Origin: Shewanella electrica
GTDB taxonomy: Bacteria > Pseudomonadota > Gammaproteobacteria > Enterobacterales > Shewanellaceae
Reading direction: 5' to 3'
Assembly (NCBI RefSeq): GCF_022321485.1
Contig: NZ_JAKOGG010000004.1
Coordinates: forward strand, 176,156 to 240,155
Length of the DNA: 64,000 nt
In this document: positions 48,585-57,626 of the stretch, in pieces
Layout: every line of letters begins with the position of its first letter
Numbering within the stretch: the stretch's first letter is position 1
Notes under the pieces: model-generated
Seen by the model: only the letters and a program-made list of their open reading frames with translations
The model's database searches: none
Told to the model about the DNA's origin: nothing
Program-made: the position numbers and the translations under genes

Positions 48585-50228
48585 TTAATATCCGCCCCAA
48601 ATAAAGGCGATAGTCCCAGCCAGTAGTGCATAGCAAATCGCCACTGGCATTGTTTTGCGGATGATTTCAGATTCGCGCCCAGCCATACCCACCACGGTGG
48701 CTGCTGCAACGACGTTCATCACGCACAACATGTTACCGGCGTTGGCGCCCATGCCCTGAAGTGCAAGAAATAGTGTGTGATTGCCACCGATTTTATCGGC
48801 GACACTGTACTGCAAACCGGAGAACATCATGTTGGAGAAGGTGGCGCTACCAGACAAGAACGCACCAAAGATACCGACAATCGGCGATACCCACTCCCAC
48901 ACAGAACCCAGAGAACTTCCTAACAGGTTAGCTAGCGCCACCGGCATCGACGACAAACTCGCATCGTTAGTGCCTGAGTTGAGGAAGATTTTTACCATAG
49001 GCACTGATGCACCTAAGGAAATGATGGTTGGCACCATGGATTTACATGACACTGCCACCGAGGTTTTAATGGCATGACTGTTCATTTTGAACAGGAAGAA
49101 GCCCAAGATGCACACCACCACAAAGAAGATGCCCGGTGCGTACAAAGTGGCAAAACTTGCTTTTAAGCTAGTGCCCATAATATCGGTGACACTGATATTG
49201 AAGCTGTTCAACCATGCTTTAAATGGCGTAACCACCCGAGACAATACCAGCAGTGCCGCCATGATTAGATAAGGTGTCCACGCCGCGAATTGCGAGAAGC
49301 GGACTTCGGTTTGCTGCGCTCCGTCTTCATTGGCATCGTTTTCGGCGAAGTCATTCCACGGGGTTGCTGGCAGTAACCAGCCTTTACGTGCTACGGGAAT
49401 TACAATTGCCATACCAATCAATGCACCAATCACTGACGGGAACTCAGGACCGGCGAAATAGTTAATCGTCCATGCGGGAATGGTGAAGGCAAAACCGGCG
49501 AACAGCGCAAATTTCCAAATGGCTAAACCTTCTTTGAAAGACTTGTTACGACCAAAGAAGCCAGTTAACACCGACACCATCACCAACGGGATCAACGAGC
49601 CGATGATCAAGTCCATTGAGATCATATGGTGGGCGATAAACTGCGCATAACCGGCAAAGTTGCCGCCGTGCTCTGCGAAGTAACCGCTGGCCATGCTGGT
49701 ACCGTTTTGAATTAAGCCTTGCTCCATACCAAAGGTCACCGGCAGGCCAATGGCGCCAAACGACACGCACACTGAGTCACCAATCAGTGCCACGACGGCG
49801 GCGGCAACGGGCGGAATACCGAGTAACACCAACAGTGGCGCCCCAATCGCCGCTGGCGTGCCGAAACCGGCCGAACCTTCAATAAACGAACCGAACAGCC
49901 AGCAGATGATGATCACCTGCACCCGCGCATCGGCACTGATATTGGTAAAACCGGCGCGAATGGTATCCATTGCACCGGAATATTTGAGGGTGTTTAACAG
50001 GAACACTGCACCGAAGATGATGGTGAGCGGCGTGATGGCTGACAACAGCCCTTCAACCACCGATGCCGCCAACATGTTGGTGTCCATTTGCCACACAAAT
50101 ATAGCGGCCAAAGCGGTGATTAATGCCGAAATTGGCATAGCTTTGGAAGCAGGTAAGCGCAATATCACCAGGAACAGCATGACGCTGATCACCGGGCTTA
50201 AACTAGCGAGAAGTTGCAGAAAGCTCAT
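48585..50228 (-). CDS. lldP: L-lactate permease family transporter
   Basis: A 547-residue inner-membrane carrier with 12 to 14 hydrophobic segments. Family-typical segments are FGSFIEGSAGFGTPAAIGAP (about residue 112), GAFLSGSATFSNMMFSGLQ and GMGANAGNMLCVMNVVAA in the C-terminal half. It imports D- and L-lactate, probably with protons. AGGGG lies ten bases before the ATG. It heads the lldP-dld unit, and two CRP-like sites are upstream. Confidence 0.95.
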   Translation of the reverse strand: MSFLQLLASLSPVISVMLFLVILRLPASKAMPISALITALAAIFVWQMDTNMLAASVVEGLLSAITPLTIIFGAVFLLNTLKYSGAMDTIRAGFTNISADARVQVIIICWLFGSFIEGSAGFGTPAAIGAPLLVLLGIPPVAAAVVALIGDSVCVSFGAIGLPVTFGMEQGLIQNGTSMASGYFAEHGGNFAGYAQFIAHHMISMDLIIGSLIPLVMVSVLTGFFGRNKSFKEGLAIWKFALFAGFAFTIPAWTINYFAGPEFPSVIGALIGMAIVIPVARKGWLLPATPWNDFAENDANEDGAQQTEVRFSQFAAWTPYLIMAALLVLSRVVTPFKAWLNSFNISVTDIMGTSLKASFATLYAPGIFFVVVCILGFFLFKMNSHAIKTSVAVSCKSMVPTIISLGASVPMVKIFLNSGTNDASLSSMPVALANLLGSSLGSVWEWVSPIVGIFGAFLSGSATFSNMMFSGLQYSVADKIGGNHTLFLALQGMGANAGNMLCVMNVVAAATVVGMAGRESEIIRKTMPVAICYALLAGTIAFIWGGY

Positions 50229-50427
50229 TGTTGCCCCTTTATTATCATGTTGCTTTGTTATGTGTTATTTGCCCGGCTTCCCCACACGACAACTACCGGT
50301 CATTTTTTAATTCAGCATAATCTTTATCAATTCAGGCCACACCAACATGATCTGGATCATCTTGCTAGGGAGGAATTTGGACAGTTTTTATCAATGAGAA
50401 CTTAAGCTAAAACTGAAACAGAGTGAA

Positions 50428-50443
50428 TGTGACATTAGTCGCA
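50428..50443. promoter_or_regulatory. CRP-like site, proximal to lldP
   Basis: TGTGACATTAGTCGCA fits TGTGA-N6-TCACA with one mismatch. It lies about 200 bases upstream of lldP. Confidence 0.5.
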
Positions 50444-50596
50444 AAATAAATTGGCGTTTAATTCTGTAAAAGAATTTACCGATGGATTTTTATTCTGATT
50501 ATTAATTTACCCCCACTAATTAGCTGCTTTTTGCAATAAAGTGATCTGGTTATTTCATCCGAGGTGTAAAGCTGGCGGTTTTTTACAAAAGCGGAA

Positions 50597-50612
50597 TGTG
50601 ATCCATATCACT
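50597..50612. promoter_or_regulatory. CRP-like site, distal to lldP
   Basis: TGTGATCCATATCACT fits TGTGA-N6-TCACA with one mismatch at the last base and is extended by GAA on the left. CRP control of lactate use is known in Shewanella. Confidence 0.6.
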
Positions 50613-50689
50613 CGCAGTTGGCGATTGTTAAATATGTAAAAACTGAATAAGTAATATAAATAAAGTTAAAACAGCAGGTTACCGCAATA

Positions 50690-50721
50690 AAAAACGCCGC
50701 TTCGGTAAGATGGCGGCGTTT
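50690..50721 (-). terminator. Intrinsic terminator, probably of nadK
   Basis: AAACGCCGC (50692-50700) pairs with GCGGCGTTT (50713-50721). On the minus strand the stem is followed by TTTATTGCGG. It lies about 165 bases beyond the nadK stop codon. Confidence 0.7.
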
Positions 50722-50884
50722 AAAAGGAAGGGGAAATCTCGGCGTTTAATTGCTAAATGTAATTAACTATCAAAAGTTGGTGTTATCTGTTTGAAAAAAA
50801 CACGGTTGTTCACGCCACTTGGCAACATCAGCAACACGGGTAGGTCGTCTGCTCAACCGCAAGCTAACTTAAAACCTCGATGGC

Positions 50885-51763
50885 TTAGAATAGCTTACTG
50901 CCCCAACCGAGCTTATTACGCAGCACGTGGAAGTAATTGTGCCCTTTAGGATGGATCAACTTCAGCTGTTCACTGCTGCGCTGGATAATAATCTCATCGC
51001 CTGGCAGCACGGCTAAGGTCACATGACCATCACAGCCGACTTCTAACGGCTCGCCATTGTGCGGCGACACTACCAACTTAATGATGCTGGAGGCATCAAT
51101 CACAATCGGGCGGCAGGAGAGGGTGTGCGGAAACATGGGCACTAAAATCAATGCCGCCAGATTCGGCGTCAAAATCGAGCCGCCAGCAGACAATGAATAG
51201 GCAGTTGAGCCTGTTGGCGTGGAGACAATCATGCCGTCGGCACGTTGGCTATACATGAATCTGTCGTCAATATAGACTTCAAATTCAATCATATGCGCGA
51301 TTTTACCCGGGTGGAGTACCGCCTCGTTCACCGCCGTATTACAGGCTTTGACTTCACCGTGACGATACACTTTGGTTTCCAGCAAAAAGCGATGCTCAAT
51401 CTCGTAGCGGCCCGCTAATACCTCGGCAAGCGGTTCTTCAAACGCATCGGGAGACAGATCGGTTAAGAAGCCAAGATTGCCGCGGTTTACACCGATGACC
51501 GCGATATCAAACCGTGCTAACACGCGAGCCGCGCCCAGCATATTACCGTCACCACCCACCACAATTGCCAGTTGGCAGCGTTCACCGATTTCAAGCAAAT
51601 CGACCGCTTCGACCTTGGCACCAAGCTCTGATGCGACTCGTTCCTCCACCAGTACCTCGTACCCTTTTTGATGCAGCCAATGCAGTAAACGCGTTAACGT
51701 TTGCTGGGTGCCTTGATGGTGAGGTTTGCCGATGAGGCCAATGGTATGAAATTCCGAGGTCAT
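50885..51763 (-). CDS. nadK: NAD kinase
   Basis: A 292-residue cytoplasmic enzyme that phosphorylates NAD to NADP. The nucleotide motif [14 protein letters not shown] (about residues 70-83), [12 protein letters not shown] (NE/D motif) and [15 protein letters not shown] are intact. The ATG at 51763 gives the E. coli length and the usual start ([13 protein letters not shown]). The frame is open to 52129, but that part is antisense to grpE. It is divergent from grpE with a 92-base gap, as in many gammaproteobacteria. Confidence 0.96.
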   Translation of the reverse strand: MTSEFHTIGLIGKPHHQGTQQTLTRLLHWLHQKGYEVLVEERVASELGAKVEAVDLLEIGERCQLAIVVGGDGNMLGAARVLARFDIAVIGVNRGNLGFLTDLSPDAFEEPLAEVLAGRYEIEHRFLLETKVYRHGEVKACNTAVNEAVLHPGKIAHMIEFEVYIDDRFMYSQRADGMIVSTPTGSTAYSLSAGGSILTPNLAALILVPMFPHTLSCRPIVIDASSIIKLVVSPHNGEPLEVGCDGHVTLAVLPGDEIIIQRSSEQLKLIHPKGHNYFHVLRNKLGWGSKLF

Positions 51764-51782
51764 AAAATTAACGAGCCTAGGG

Positions 51783-51810
51783 TTGAAACAGCTAAATTGA
51801 TCCCCATAAT
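51783..51810 (+). promoter_or_regulatory. Sigma32-like heat-shock promoter of grpE
   Basis: TTGAAA (51783-51788) and CCCCATAAT (51802-51810) match the -35 and -10 of heat-shock promoters with a 13-base spacer. The grpE ATG is 46 bases after the -10. Confidence 0.72.
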
Positions 51811-51855
51811 ATGCGCAGAGTATGCAGAAACAAAGCATTTTTAGCTGGAGTGAAA

Positions 51856-52497
51856 ATGAGCAACGAGTCATCAAAAGCAGGACAAGAGCAGGTTGAAGAA
51901 GTGGTAGAAACTGTTCAACAAACTGAAGCAAGCGCCGCCGAAACTGTTGGTGAAAACGTCGCTGACGTGATTGACGAGCTGACCCAAGCAAACTTCCGTA
52001 TTGAAGAGTTGGAACAAGCAGTCGCTGAAGCCGAAGCCAAAGTGGCCGAACAAAAAGATTCGGTACTGCGCGCCGCTGCTGAAGCAGAAAACGTGCGCCG
52101 CCGTGCGGCATTAGATGTTGAAAAAGCACACAAATTTGCTTTGGAAAAGTTTGCTAACGAGCTACTGCCGGTTATCGACAACCTAGAGCGTGCGCTGGCT
52201 GGCGCAGACAGTGCCGATGAAGCGAGCAAACCACTATTTGAAGGTGTGGAGCTGACGCTGAAAACCTTTATCAGTGCGGTTGAGAAGTTTGGTGTTAAAG
52301 CAGTTAACCCAGTGGGTGAGCCATTTAACCCTGATCAACACCAAGCGATTGGCATGCAGCCAAGCGCTGAATATCCGGCCAACACCGTAATGTTGGTGAT
52401 GCAAAAAGGTTACCTGCTGAATGAGCGTCTGTTGCGCCCAGCAATGGTGATGGTGTCTCAAGGCGGCCAAAGTGCCAGCGTTGATACCCAAGCTTAA
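51856..52497 (+). CDS. grpE: Nucleotide exchange factor GrpE
   Basis: A 213-residue co-chaperone that releases ADP from DnaK. An acidic, Glu/Gln-rich N-terminus is followed by a long coiled coil (about 55-115), a four-helix region and a C-terminal beta-domain with [19 protein letters not shown]. It ends [12 protein letters not shown]. The ATG at 51856 has GGAG six bases upstream; an in-frame extension to 51811 overlaps the promoter. It is followed by a strong terminator. Confidence 0.96.
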   Translation: MSNESSKAGQEQVEEVVETVQQTEASAAETVGENVADVIDELTQANFRIEELEQAVAEAEAKVAEQKDSVLRAAAEAENVRRRAALDVEKAHKFALEKFANELLPVIDNLERALAGADSADEASKPLFEGVELTLKTFISAVEKFGVKAVNPVGEPFNPDQHQAIGMQPSAEYPANTVMLVMQKGYLLNERLLRPAMVMVSQGGQSASVDTQA

Positions 52498-52512
52498 GCG
52501 TCGATATTGATG

Positions 52513-52542
52513 AAAAATGCAGCCAACTGGCTGCATTTTTTT
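52513..52542 (+). terminator. Intrinsic terminator of grpE
   Basis: AAAAATGCAGCC (52513-52524) pairs with GGCTGCATTTTT (52529-52540) around AACT, then TT. Confidence 0.88.
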
Positions 52543-52566
52543 ATGCTGAATTTGTGAGATGGTGCA

Positions 52567-52597
52567 AATAAAAACGCCCCGGCAAGCGGGGCGTTTT
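52567..52597 (-). terminator. Intrinsic terminator of proS
   Basis: AAAACGCCCC (52571-52580) pairs with GGGGCGTTTT (52588-52597). On the minus strand it is followed by TATTT. It lies 28 bases after the proS stop codon. Confidence 0.85.
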
Positions 52598-52624
52598 ATC
52601 AGCATTGCTTAATGCGTCAGCGAA

Positions 52625-54337
52625 TTAGCATACTGCGTTTTTGATGAACTCAACAATTTGGTCCATCGGTACGTCTTGTTTCTCACCGGTGCGGCGGTTT
52701 TTGTATTCAAACATGCCGTTGTCGATGTTGCGGTCGCCAATCACGATGGTGTGCGGAATACCAATCAATTCCATATCGGCAAACATCACACCTGGGCGTT
52801 CTTTACGGTCATCGAACATCACTTCAATACCCGCGTCTGCAAGGTCTTGATACAGCTTCTCAGCAATATCGGTCACGCGATGTGACTTGTGCATGTTCAT
52901 TGGCAGAATGCCCACTTTGAACGGTGCAATCGCATCAGGCCAAATGATACCGCGGTCGTCGTGGTTCTGTTCGATAGCGGCAGCCACGATACGGCTCACG
53001 CCCACACCGTAACAACCCATCAGCAAGGTTTGTGCTTTACCGTTTTCATCCAATACGGTGGCGTTCATCGCTTGTGAATAGCGTGTGCCCAATTGGAAGA
53101 TGTGGCCCACTTCAATACCGCGCGCAAAGGCGTAAGTGCCTTTGCCATCTGGTGTTGGTTCGCCTTCAATCACGTTACGGATATCAGCCGCTTGTGGCAT
53201 GGTCACATCGCGATCCCAGTTGATACCGAAGTAGTGTTTACCGTCTTGGTTAGCACCGGCGCCGAAGTCGCTCATTACCGCCACTGAGTGGTCGATAAAT
53301 ACTGGCATGTTCAGACCTATTGGGCCTAATGAACCAGGGCCTGCGCCAATGGCGGCACGGATCTCTTCTTCAGTGGCAAATTCCAGCGGCGACAATACGC
53401 CCGGCAGTTTGTCGGCTTTGGTTTCGTTCAGTTCGTGATCGCCACGTACCAGCAGCGCAACCAATGGCGCTTCTTCAGTGTCGCCACGGACGATCAGGGT
53501 TTTCACGGTTTTCTCAATCGTTAAACCGAACTGTTCAACCAGCTCTTCAATGGTTTTAGCGTTTGGTGTATCCACCAAGCTCATCTCTTTTGTTGCTGCA
53601 GCACGTGTGCTGGTCGGCAGTGGTGCTTCAGCTTTCTCGATGTTAGCAGCGTAATCGCTACCAGTGGAGTAAGCCAGCAAGTCTTCACCGCTTTGTGCCA
53701 ATACGTGGAACTCGTGTGACATGCTGCCACCGATAGAACCGGTATCGGCCAATACTGGACGGAATTCCAGCCCTAAACGCGCCAAAATGTTGGAGTAGGC
53801 TTGGAACATTGCTTGGTAAGTGGCATCCAGAGTTTCTTTATCCAGATGGAATGAGTAACCATCTTTCATCAGGAATTCACGGGCGCGCATTACCCCAAAA
53901 CGTGGACGGACTTCGTCACGGAATTTGGTTTGGATTTGATACAGGGTTAGTGGTAACTGCTTGTATGAGCTGATCTCTTTACGGACTAAGTCAGTGATCA
54001 CTTCTTCGTGCGTTGGGCCGAGTACGAAGTCACGATTGTTACGGTCAACAAAACGCAGCAGCTCAGGGCCAAACTTATCCCAACGGCCTGATTCAACCCA
54101 CAAGTCACCCGGTTGTACCATCGGCATCAGAATTTCAACGGCGCCAGCTTTTTCCATCTCATCGCGCACGATGGCTTCGACTTTGCGCAGTACACGCAAG
54201 CCACTCGGCAACCAGCTATAAAGACCAGCAGCGTTACGACGGATCATACCGGCGCGCAGCATAAGTTGATGACTGATAACTTCTGCGTTGGCAGGGGTTT
54301 CTTTCTGTGTTGATAGCAGGTATTGGCTAATTCGCAT
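52625..54337 (-). CDS. proS: Prolyl-tRNA synthetase
   Basis: A 570-residue class II synthetase of the bacterial type. It starts [20 protein letters not shown]. The motif 2 region has [19 protein letters not shown], an editing insertion domain (about 225-400) hydrolyses Ala-tRNA(Pro), and motif 3 is [17 protein letters not shown]. The C-terminal anticodon-binding domain ends near residue 568. Length matches E. coli (572). TTAGG lies just before the ATG. Neighbours trmO and rcsF keep the enterobacterial linkage. Confidence 0.98.
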   Translation of the reverse strand: MRISQYLLSTQKETPANAEVISHQLMLRAGMIRRNAAGLYSWLPSGLRVLRKVEAIVRDEMEKAGAVEILMPMVQPGDLWVESGRWDKFGPELLRFVDRNNRDFVLGPTHEEVITDLVRKEISSYKQLPLTLYQIQTKFRDEVRPRFGVMRAREFLMKDGYSFHLDKETLDATYQAMFQAYSNILARLGLEFRPVLADTGSIGGSMSHEFHVLAQSGEDLLAYSTGSDYAANIEKAEAPLPTSTRAAATKEMSLVDTPNAKTIEELVEQFGLTIEKTVKTLIVRGDTEEAPLVALLVRGDHELNETKADKLPGVLSPLEFATEEEIRAAIGAGPGSLGPIGLNMPVFIDHSVAVMSDFGAGANQDGKHYFGINWDRDVTMPQAADIRNVIEGEPTPDGKGTYAFARGIEVGHIFQLGTRYSQAMNATVLDENGKAQTLLMGCYGVGVSRIVAAAIEQNHDDRGIIWPDAIAPFKVGILPMNMHKSHRVTDIAEKLYQDLADAGIEVMFDDRKERPGVMFADMELIGIPHTIVIGDRNIDNGMFEYKNRRTGEKQDVPMDQIVEFIKNAVC

Positions 54338-54465
54338 TTACCTAAAGTCCCATGTGATTTTGATGGGCGCCATTTTATCACCTGCTTTGAGCTTGTCACC
54401 CAACGCTGGCGGCTTAGACGCAATTTTTTCGTGTATCGGTGTTATTAATTCGCGGTCAAAGCAAC

Positions 54466-55131
54466 TTAGTCAGTGCTGTGCTGCTGACTATCCGCTTTGG
54501 TCGCGGGTTTATCGCGGCGATCACCAATGATGTGCGCCGGGTTGCCAGCCATGATGGCGTAAGCGGGTACATCTTTAGTGACAATCGCCCCCATGCCAAT
54601 CACGGCATGGTCGCCAATGGTGACGCCATCGACAATGCCAACTTGGGCGCCAATCCACACATCGCGGCCAATGACTACGCCCTGAGATTGGCTACTCTGC
54701 TGGTAAATCGGCATATCCGGTGCCATGCCGTGGTTAAAGGCGTAGATGGTGACGTTATTGGCAATACGGGTTTGGTCGCCAATGATCAGCCCTTTGCCGC
54801 CGCCATCGAGTGAGCAACCGTGGTTGATGCTGACTTCGTTACCGATAGTGATCGGCCCATGTAAAAAGCAGTTGGCGGCAATCATGCACTGATTGCCAAT
54901 GCTGATGCCACGATTGGGTTCACCAAACAGTTGTGCTTCTGGCGCGATAAAGCAGTTGTCACCTATGGTGACGGTTTCCAGTTGCTGTAGCTCGGCTTGG
55001 ATCTGCTGCTGCCACGGCTTAGCCCAAAGCAGATGTTTCGGCTTCAAGCGATACCACAGCCACGGCATCCAACTTAGGCGCTGTTTGTGCTGGGCAATGT
55101 AGTCGTCAGCTGTGGGCTTGGCAGCGGGCAT
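54466..55131 (-). CDS. Hexapeptide-repeat acyltransferase
   Basis: A 221-residue left-handed beta-helix protein of the CatB/maltose-acetyltransferase type. Repeats run from about residue 54 ([19 protein letters not shown]) through [14 protein letters not shown] and [14 protein letters not shown] to [24 protein letters not shown] carries the likely catalytic His, and GNPAHIIG is the usual end. Acyl donor and acceptor are unknown; sugar O-acetylation is most likely. Its ATG overlaps the trmO stop codon by one base. Confidence 0.82.
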   Translation of the reverse strand: MPAAKPTADDYIAQHKQRLSWMPWLWYRLKPKHLLWAKPWQQQIQAELQQLETVTIGDNCFIAPEAQLFGEPNRGISIGNQCMIAANCFLHGPITIGNEVSINHGCSLDGGGKGLIIGDQTRIANNVTIYAFNHGMAPDMPIYQQSSQSQGVVIGRDVWIGAQVGIVDGVTIGDHAVIGMGAIVTKDVPAYAIMAGNPAHIIGDRRDKPATKADSQQHSTD

Positions 55132-55883
55132 CAGTTGGCTTCCTCTGGCGCAGCTAGGCGTTGCAGCGGCGCATCAACAATATCTACCACCTCAATGCCG
55201 TGTTCACGAGCAAACCAAAAGATGTCCAGATCATACAGTGCCACTTGGTAGCGCTTAGGATCATCTTTGGCCTTTTTGTAGGCTGGACGTGGATCTTGCG
55301 CCAATACTGCGCTGATCAACTCGGCCAGATGTGGGTACTGATTATCCAATTTAGCCAGCTTAGTTTTGGCTAACTCATTAAAACTGACTGCTACTTCTAC
55401 CGGCGGCTCTTGGGCAATGCCCGCGTGCGCTGAGGTGATGGCGTCGGAAAACGGAATATAGGGTTTGATGTCGATAATCGGCGTGCCGTCGAGCAAGTCC
55501 ATGCCGGAAATTTCCAGCTGCACTTTGCCTTTGTGTTGGCGCACGCCATGCAACTTCACCACCGATTGACCAATGCCGTTGGGGCGGAAAGTCGAGCGGG
55601 TGGCGAATACGCCGAGTTTTTCATTGCCGCCTAACCGTGGTGGTCGCACGGTGGTTTTCCAGCCTTGGGCCAGGTTTTCATGAAAGGAGAACAGCAACCA
55701 CAAATGGCTGTACTGCTCCAAGCCGCGCACGGCGTCGAGGTGATTATAGGGCGGAACTAATTCCACATAGCCGCGGATAAAGTCGACTAAACCGGGCTGA
55801 CGTGGAATACCAAACTTTTGTTTGTATGGGGTGCGACAAAACGCCACCGCTTCGATGCGGTTTTCAAAATGTTCTGTGGTCAA
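55131..55883 (-). CDS. trmO: tRNA (N6-threonylcarbamoyladenosine(37)-N6)-methyltransferase
   Basis: A 250-residue TrmO (YaeB/TsaA) protein that methylates t6A37 in tRNA-Thr with S-adenosylmethionine; it is a beta-barrel methyltransferase. Motifs are [51 protein letters not shown] and [17 protein letters not shown]. The start is TTG at 55883: a stop codon directly precedes it in frame, and GGTGAT lies about six bases upstream. It lies between rcsF and the acyltransferase. Confidence 0.94.
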   Translation of the reverse strand: MTTEHFENRIEAVAFCRTPYKQKFGIPRQPGLVDFIRGYVELVPPYNHLDAVRGLEQYSHLWLLFSFHENLAQGWKTTVRPPRLGGNEKLGVFATRSTFRPNGIGQSVVKLHGVRQHKGKVQLEISGMDLLDGTPIIDIKPYIPFSDAITSAHAGIAQEPPVEVAVSFNELAKTKLAKLDNQYPHLAELISAVLAQDPRPAYKKAKDDPKRYQVALYDLDIFWFAREHGIEVVDIVDAPLQRLAAPEEAN

Positions 55884-55898
55884 TCAAATCACCGCTAA

Positions 55899-56276
55899 TT
55901 ATTGGCCGCTAACTTTGATGGCTTGGCCAATACACAAAGTACGGGTAAAACAGCCTTCTGCTGGCTCAGGAATAGCAGCGCATTTTTGCATGATAATGCC
56001 GTTGGCATTTTTATCGGCCGCTTTACGGCGAGCATCGGTCCGTGCGTTGGCAACGCTGGCGGGTGAGGCATTTTCATCAATTTGGCAATCGGTGCCTTCA
56101 ATCATCCCCAGTGCGGTGTACGGTGCATCAGGCATGCGGTTTTCGTACAAGGTGACTTGCGATGGTTTGAAGTAGTTATTGATCTCATCTTTGTCGAGAT
56201 TGGAATGAAAGGTGTAATTACTACAGCCACTGAGTAACAGCAGAGAGAGTGATACAACGGGAAAAGCGACTTTCAT
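55899..56276 (-). CDS. rcsF: Outer-membrane lipoprotein RcsF
   Basis: A 125-residue lipoprotein. The signal ends in LLSGC (about Cys18). The four conserved cysteines that form two crossed disulfides in RcsF are present (GTDCQID, MQKCAAI, EGCFT, TLCIG). In E. coli it senses envelope stress for the Rcs phosphorelay. rcsF-trmO-proS is also the E. coli order. The E. coli protein has a Pro-rich linker after the lipid anchor; here that linker is short. Whether Rcs partners exist cannot be seen. Confidence 0.88.
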   Translation of the reverse strand: MKVAFPVVSLSLLLLSGCSNYTFHSNLDKDEINNYFKPSQVTLYENRMPDAPYTALGMIEGTDCQIDENASPASVANARTDARRKAADKNANGIIMQKCAAIPEPAEGCFTRTLCIGQAIKVSGQ

Positions 56277-56310
56277 GGCTAGCGGCCTCTAAGTAGTTGA
56301 GTACCTTTTG

Positions 56311-56336
56311 AAATGCTCCCCAGTGTTCTGGGGAGC
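56311..56336 (-). terminator. Hairpin terminator of the amidohydrolase operon
   Basis: GCTCCCCAG (56315-56323) pairs with CTGGGGAGC (56328-56336) around TGTT. On the minus strand it is followed by ATTTC, a short T-run. It lies 19 bases after the stop codon of the second amidohydrolase gene. Confidence 0.65.
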
Positions 56337-56354
56337 TACATAAGCCAGGGTACT

Positions 56355-57626
56355 CTAGCGAGTAAGGTATTTATGATAAAGCTGACGGTGGCGATTGTTC
56401 AAATCAACTTTACGCCCGTCGATATAAAGCGCTTCAATTTTGCCAAATGCAGGGTCGAGAATATCGCCACTGCTGATGACAATGGAACCGGCATAACCCA
56501 CGGCTAACGCGCCTAAATCTGATGCGCCAACGATCTTGGCCGCATCTAAGGTAATCGCTTTTAGCGCTTCGTCAGTGGTTAAGCCCCACGCCACAGTTTG
56601 TGCAGCGGCCAGTGGCAGGTTGCGACTGTCCCAATCATCACTGAAACCAATGGCGAACGGAATACCCGCCGATTTCAATAATGCTGGAATTTTAAAGGCT
56701 TGGCCGATGGGCTCATCGCTACGCTCTGGCAGATCCAACATATGGGTGTAAACCACGCTGGCGTGCATTTCATTGAGCACATCCGCGGAGCGCCACGCAT
56801 CATAACCGCCCACAATCACCAGCGATAGCTGATATTTTTTGGCGATAGCGGCTGCGTCTTCAATCGCTTGTTGTTTGTCGGCATGGACAAACAACTTACC
56901 ACTGCCATCAAACAGCGACAGCATCGCTTGCCAACGTTCATCGGGCGTTTTTATCTGCTTCGCTTTGGCCGCTAGGGCGTAACGATAGGCGGACTGAAAG
57001 TGTTGATCGATATCTTTGATTTTTTGTTCATAAGCGGCTTTCGCTTTGGCTTTTTGCTCGTCGGTTTTGACGCCCCAACGTGGCATGGTGGGCCAGTTGA
57101 GATGCACTTGCACCGCGGCTCGATGCACTGCGTCTTCTATGGTCCAACTGTCAAGATTGACCAGCGTAGATTGTCCTGCCAGCCCATCACCGCGTGGCAC
57201 CACTTGTGCGTAAGCAATGCCATTGGCGCGCACGGTGGGGATTAACTCCGAGTCGGGATTGAATGCGGCTCCCGCCTCCAGTTGTGGATTATCGGTACCG
57301 ACATCTTCCGTATCATCAGTGGAGCGAACGTAAGAGATCTCCACTAAACCCAAGGTGGTGTCTAACGCGACTAATCCCGGATAGACATGTTTGCCGCTGG
57401 CATCAATGACGGTGGCATTGTCGGCACTGAGCTGTTGGCCAATGGCGGCAATTTTACCGTCTTTTAGTAGCAAGTCGGTTTGCGGTTGCACGCCATTGAG
57501 CACGGTATGCAGTGTGGCATTTTTCACCAGTATCGGTTGGCTTTGTGGCGCGGCTGGCACCATGTCGTGCGCCTGTGCACTACATACTGCGCCCATAATA
57601 AAGGCAATGGTTATGGATAAGCGCAT
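56355..57626 (-). CDS. Exported amidohydrolase-like protein without the HxH motif
   Basis: A 423-residue periplasmic protein. Residues 1-20 are a signal peptide (cleavage near AQA-HD). The amidohydrolase frame is clear: LKDGKIAAIG, VIDASGKHVYPGL, then a barrel region with PFAIGFSDDWDSRNL and an AGSIVISSGDILDP tail. The first metal motif, normally PGFIDxHxH, reads PGLVALDTT: Asp89 and Thr91 replace the histidines, so normal metal chemistry is unlikely. The start overlaps the partner's stop codon (ATGA); ATGs at 57629 and 57626 both lie behind AGGAGG. It is translated with the 1012-residue partner and may form a complex with it. Confidence 0.85.
   Translation of the reverse strand: MRLSITIAFIMGAVCSAQAHDMVPAAPQSQPILVKNATLHTVLNGVQPQTDLLLKDGKIAAIGQQLSADNATVIDASGKHVYPGLVALDTTLGLVEISYVRSTDDTEDVGTDNPQLEAGAAFNPDSELIPTVRANGIAYAQVVPRGDGLAGQSTLVNLDSWTIEDAVHRAAVQVHLNWPTMPRWGVKTDEQKAKAKAAYEQKIKDIDQHFQSAYRYALAAKAKQIKTPDERWQAMLSLFDGSGKLFVHADKQQAIEDAAAIAKKYQLSLVIVGGYDAWRSADVLNEMHASVVYTHMLDLPERSDEPIGQAFKIPALLKSAGIPFAIGFSDDWDSRNLPLAAAQTVAWGLTTDEALKAITLDAAKIVGASDLGALAVGYAGSIVISSGDILDPAFGKIEALYIDGRKVDLNNRHRQLYHKYLTR

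Larger units (their letters stand above)
50229..50884. other. Regulatory gap between lldP and nadK
   Basis: There is no gene in 650 bases. It holds two CRP-like sites (50428-50443 and 50597-50612) for the leftward lldP promoter and the nadK terminator (50690-50721). The remainder is AT-rich with no further clear pattern. Confidence 0.6.

Noticed and set aside
51764-52129. N-terminal extension of nadK
   Set aside because: The extra 122 codons are antisense to the grpE coding region and not part of NAD kinase; the ATG at 51763 gives the normal length.
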